Positions 34,855-36,653 of a stretch of DNA of 36,653 nucleotides are shown piece after piece. Within the stretch, counting starts at the first letter, position 1, and every line of letters starts with the position of its first letter. The translations under genes and the position numbers were made by a program. The DNA is from Cedecea neteri NBRC 105707 = ATCC 33855. GTDB taxonomy: Bacteria > Pseudomonadota > Gammaproteobacteria > Enterobacterales > Enterobacteriaceae. Under the pieces are notes generated by a model. That model saw nothing but the letters and a program-made list of their open reading frames with translations, had not been told where the DNA came from and searched no databases. Location of the stretch: positions 1-36,653 of the forward strand of contig NZ_BCTL01000056.1 in the NCBI RefSeq assembly GCF_001571265.1. The letters run 5' to 3'.

Positions 34855-35974
34855 TACAACCACCTTGCTTTAGTAATGTAAAGCTAGTTAATTCTCCACT
34901 ATTTGGAAGGTATTCATAACGGAGTGTCGTGTAATTATATTGTGAATCTTCTGCTAAAAAATGAATTATCTTTAAACTGCTAAAAAAAGCTGAATATCCA
35001 CTCATCGAAGCGATACCACCAGGGCCTCCAATAATATAGTCAGAGAAGTCATTGCTCTTTAAAACAATATCACTAACTAATGAATTTGTATCCCCAGTTC
35101 TAATATAGGTAGGCTTCCAATCACTTAGGGCCTGACTAAATGTATTTTGGATGCAATCTATGCATGGTGTTTTAGGAGGGTAGACTAATTCACCTGAGCT
35201 CATCAAGTGGGCATCAAATCCGCCTGCAACATACAGTGGAATACTCCTTGATTGAAGATAACGACCCAGTTTTACTGATGTGTGACCGATATAGGGCTCA
35301 TCACAACCATTAATAACAAGATCGATATCATCATTTATCCATTTTGATAAATCAGAATTAGGTAATAATTTCTCCTCGTGAATTTTAATATTTACTCTTG
35401 AGTCTATCCTTTTTAGATAAGTTGCTAAAGTATCAACTTTGCTCTTCCCAATATCTGAAAGCCTAGAAAAAAGATGTCTATTCAAGTTGTTTTTTTTAAA
35501 TTTCTTATAGTCTATAAGAATAAAGCTTAAAATTCCAGCCCTTACCAGGTTCTCGGCAATATTTCCTGTGACCGCACCACAGCCTAATATGACGACTTTT
35601 TTAGATTCAATTATTTTCTGTGTATCACTTCCTTTTCTTTCCAATAACATATCATCAAGATAAGCAATCTGGCGAGCATAACGAGAATGTGAGTCAACTT
35701 TTTCATCATCTTCTGTAATGAGGTGTTGCTCCAAAAGAAAATTGATTAGATCATTAGCTGCATGTTTTTCAAAGGAACCTAGCTTATTAAATATTTCTTG
35801 GGCAGTTCTTTGTCCATCTAATAAAGCTAAAAATCTAGCTATTGCTTTTGATGTCGTGATTTCTACTTTTTCACGAGTAGTCATTCTATGAAAAGTGATT
35901 CTCACTTTTTCATCTTTTAATTCAGTAATGTATACATCGATCGTATGCTGCAAATAAAATTTTTTATTTAACAT
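34838..35974 (-). CDS. E1/ThiF-like adenylating enzyme, first of pair
   Basis: The 378-residue protein has the same plan as its downstream neighbour: N-terminal winged-helix-like segment (about 35-92), then an E1 domain with GCGAVTGN (131-138), NNLNRHLF (162-169, conserved Arg166), NGCDEP (222-227), and zinc pairs C271-x2-C274 and C373-x2-C376. The glycine loop is GxGxxxG rather than GxGxxG, and its NLxRQ motif ends in His instead of Gln, so it differs from the second enzyme. It follows the precursor gene by 66 bases with a hairpin in between. No strong ribosome site precedes the ATG. It likely activates a carboxylate of the peptide. Confidence 0.85.
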   Translation of the reverse strand: MLNKKFYLQHTIDVYITELKDEKVRITFHRMTTREKVEITTSKAIARFLALLDGQRTAQEIFNKLGSFEKHAANDLINFLLEQHLITEDDEKVDSHSRYARQIAYLDDMLLERKGSDTQKIIESKKVVILGCGAVTGNIAENLVRAGILSFILIDYKKFKKNNLNRHLFSRLSDIGKSKVDTLATYLKRIDSRVNIKIHEEKLLPNSDLSKWINDDIDLVINGCDEPYIGHTSVKLGRYLQSRSIPLYVAGGFDAHLMSSGELVYPPKTPCIDCIQNTFSQALSDWKPTYIRTGDTNSLVSDIVLKSNDFSDYIIGGPGGIASMSGYSAFFSSLKIIHFLAEDSQYNYTTLRYEYLPNSGELTSFTLLKQGGCNVCNR

Positions 35975-36003
35975 GATGTATTTATAACAAGCCTGTTTAT
36001 AGT

Positions 36004-36035
36004 AAAGCCCATTTTATAGTTATAAAATGAGCTTT
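36004..36035 (-). promoter_or_regulatory. Hairpin between precursor and first E1 gene (possible attenuator)
   Basis: On the minus strand AAAGC-T-CATTTTAT pairs with ATAAAATG-G-GCTTT through 14 base pairs including one G-U, with a 4-base loop. It starts 5 bases after the precursor stop. It lacks a full U tract, so it would be a leaky terminator or a 3' stabiliser, keeping precursor RNA in excess over enzyme RNA, as is common in RiPP operons. The structure is seen; the role is inferred. Confidence 0.6.
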
Positions 36036-36040
36036 TAGGG

Positions 36041-36256
36041 TTAGTATTGCAATACACCTGCATTCATCTGCAAGTATTGATCCCATGCATCCATGCTTGA
36101 ACCATGTTCCGGCTCGGATTCAATGCCTCGACAGTTTTTTGCTGTACAATATGTAGAACAGCAAGTACTAGTGCCGTTAGTCCTGCAGCCTGCACTATTT
36201 TGAGCTTTAATATTTTGCTTAATTACTTCAAATGTTAGATCTAAAATCTTGCTCAT
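36041..36256 (-). CDS. Candidate RiPP precursor peptide, Cys-rich
   Basis: A 71-residue peptide beginning MSKILDLTFEVIKQNIKAQNSAG, an amphipathic leader-like start, then five cysteines at C24, C32, C33, C37 and C42 in a Thr/Ser/Gly/Asn-rich stretch, then an acidic tail (Glu46, Glu48, Glu50, His51 ... Tyr71). It is first in the operon, directly downstream of a good promoter, with AAAGGAG 8 bases before the ATG, the strongest ribosome site of the operon. There is no signal peptide. I do not recognise the family. The core may be the Cys-rich part, the Glu-rich part, or both; the SAG before C24 is a possible leader-cleavage point. It could instead be a small regulator or toxin. Confidence 0.7.
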   Translation of the reverse strand: MSKILDLTFEVIKQNIKAQNSAGCRTNGTSTCCSTYCTAKNCRGIESEPEHGSSMDAWDQYLQMNAGVLQY

Positions 36257-36300
36257 AACTATAGCTCCTTTAATTAATATTAAATTTCAAAAACAAAAAC

Positions 36301-36329
36301 AGCATAAGCTTAACAGTACTAGTGGTCAA
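36301..36329 (-). promoter_or_regulatory. Sigma70-type promoter of the peptide operon
   Basis: On the minus strand TTGACC (36324-36329, 5 of 6 to consensus) is followed after exactly 17 bases by TATGCT (36301-36306, 4 of 6). Transcription would start near 36294, giving an about 38-base leader before the precursor ATG. Sequence signals are seen; activity is inferred. Confidence 0.7.
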
Positions 36330-36653
36330 CTCGAATTTGTTAAAATAGTGAACCTTATAAGGTGCCATTATTGGTAGTATACACTGGGATAAACTTTGTC
36401 ATACGGTAGTCACAATTTCGGTACATCGCTAGCATTGACTGAATGAAAATCCCAGTAACCAGCCACTTTTCAAAATATAGTTTCCTCCGTTTAACATAAG
36501 CTAAGATTGAACTTCTAAATACACCTCTTTGATAGTCATGTGTCATCATAATATATTATTGTTTTAGCTATATTTATAATCTTCTCCTGTCGAATTTTAT
36601 CCTATATAACTAATGAGATTAGTCCTGTTTGATTTTCATTTTGTTCATCCCCT
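36330..36653. other. AT-rich region upstream of the peptide operon, no convincing gene
   Basis: This right edge has only a short open frame (36355-36549 minus, 64 residues) with no ribosome site, which I do not accept as a gene. Around 36361-36420 the sequence shares scattered blocks with the right end of IS1 (ggt..., ATTGGTAGT, ACTTTGTCAT), so a decayed IS1-type end is possible but weak. Confidence 0.35.

Noticed and set aside
31641..35974. Ubiquitin-like defence system (E1 with E2/JAB) of the CBASS or Bil type
   Set aside because: There is no E2-like, JAB-like or ubiquitin-fold gene, the small peptide has no Gly-Gly end, and the partner is a UvrA-like ATPase rather than a cyclase.
31641..36256. 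TOMM or thiazole-type microcin cluster
   Set aside because: E1/ThiF proteins occur in some TOMM clusters, but no YcaO or dehydrogenase gene is present in the window.
36355..36549. 64-codon minus-strand frame at the right edge
   Set aside because: No ribosome site and no recognised domain; sequence looks like decayed or non-coding AT-rich DNA.
1..36653. tRNA or rRNA genes
   Set aside because: I looked for tRNA cloverleaf ends and rRNA-like stretches in the intergenic regions and saw none; a covariance-model scan would be decisive.

Overview
The window looks like the chromosome of an enterobacterium (Enterobacteriaceae). The evidence is the E. coli-type block ygaM-ygaC-alaE ... ygaP-ygaV, the cbpA-cbpM pair, a yghW homologue, a symE-type toxin and a complete oqxR-oqxB-oqxA-rarA locus of the kind known from Klebsiella and Enterobacter. 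I cannot fix the genus from the sequence alone.

Layout. 82-1977: a CxxC AhpD/carboxymuconolactone-decarboxylase-like protein divergent from a MocR regulator. 2049-5240: the ygaM-ygaC-alaE ... ygaP-ygaV block, in which stpA (between alaE and ygaP in E. coli K-12, from memory) is absent and its place holds a yghW homologue and a 59-codon gene. 5307-10625: a histidine phosphatase and a 1371-residue autotransporter with a very glycine-rich passenger. 10695-19704: a run of regulators (AraC x2, HxlR, LysR) and redox or transport genes (SDR reductase, DHA2 efflux pump, ketopantoate-reductase-like enzyme, alpha/beta hydrolase, nitroreductase), which looks like a xenobiotic-response neighbourhood. 19754-23334: a small periplasmic protein with 11-residue repeats, cbpA-cbpM, an AtaR/TacA-AtaT/TacT-type toxin-antitoxin pair, and a lipoprotein. 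23622-29240: the whole oqxR/oqxB/oqxA/rarA efflux locus. 29329-30422: symE and a GNAT acetyltransferase.

From about 30430 to the right edge the base composition drops sharply to AT-rich, and the genes no longer look like core enterobacterial genes. This is an accessory island whose right end lies outside the window. Its main content is a minus-strand operon with a good sigma70-type promoter (36301-36329). In order it encodes a 71-residue Cys-rich peptide, two different E1/ThiF-like adenylating enzymes (378 and 363 residues), each with an N-terminal winged-helix-like segment that could be a peptide-recognition element, and a short UvrA-like double-ATPase that lacks the UvrB-binding insert.

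The enzyme genes overlap and each start sits on the previous stop, so they are translationally coupled. A hairpin separates the peptide gene from the enzymes. I read this as an undescribed ribosomally made, modified peptide (RiPP) system: precursor, two PaaA/MccB-type E1 modifying enzymes, and a UvrA-family self-protection protein of the DrrC/Ecm16 kind. That pairing would suggest a product acting on DNA. A four-helix membrane protein (30715-31317) downstream might belong to the system, but this is uncertain. The gene families can be read from sequence motifs; the system-level function is inference.
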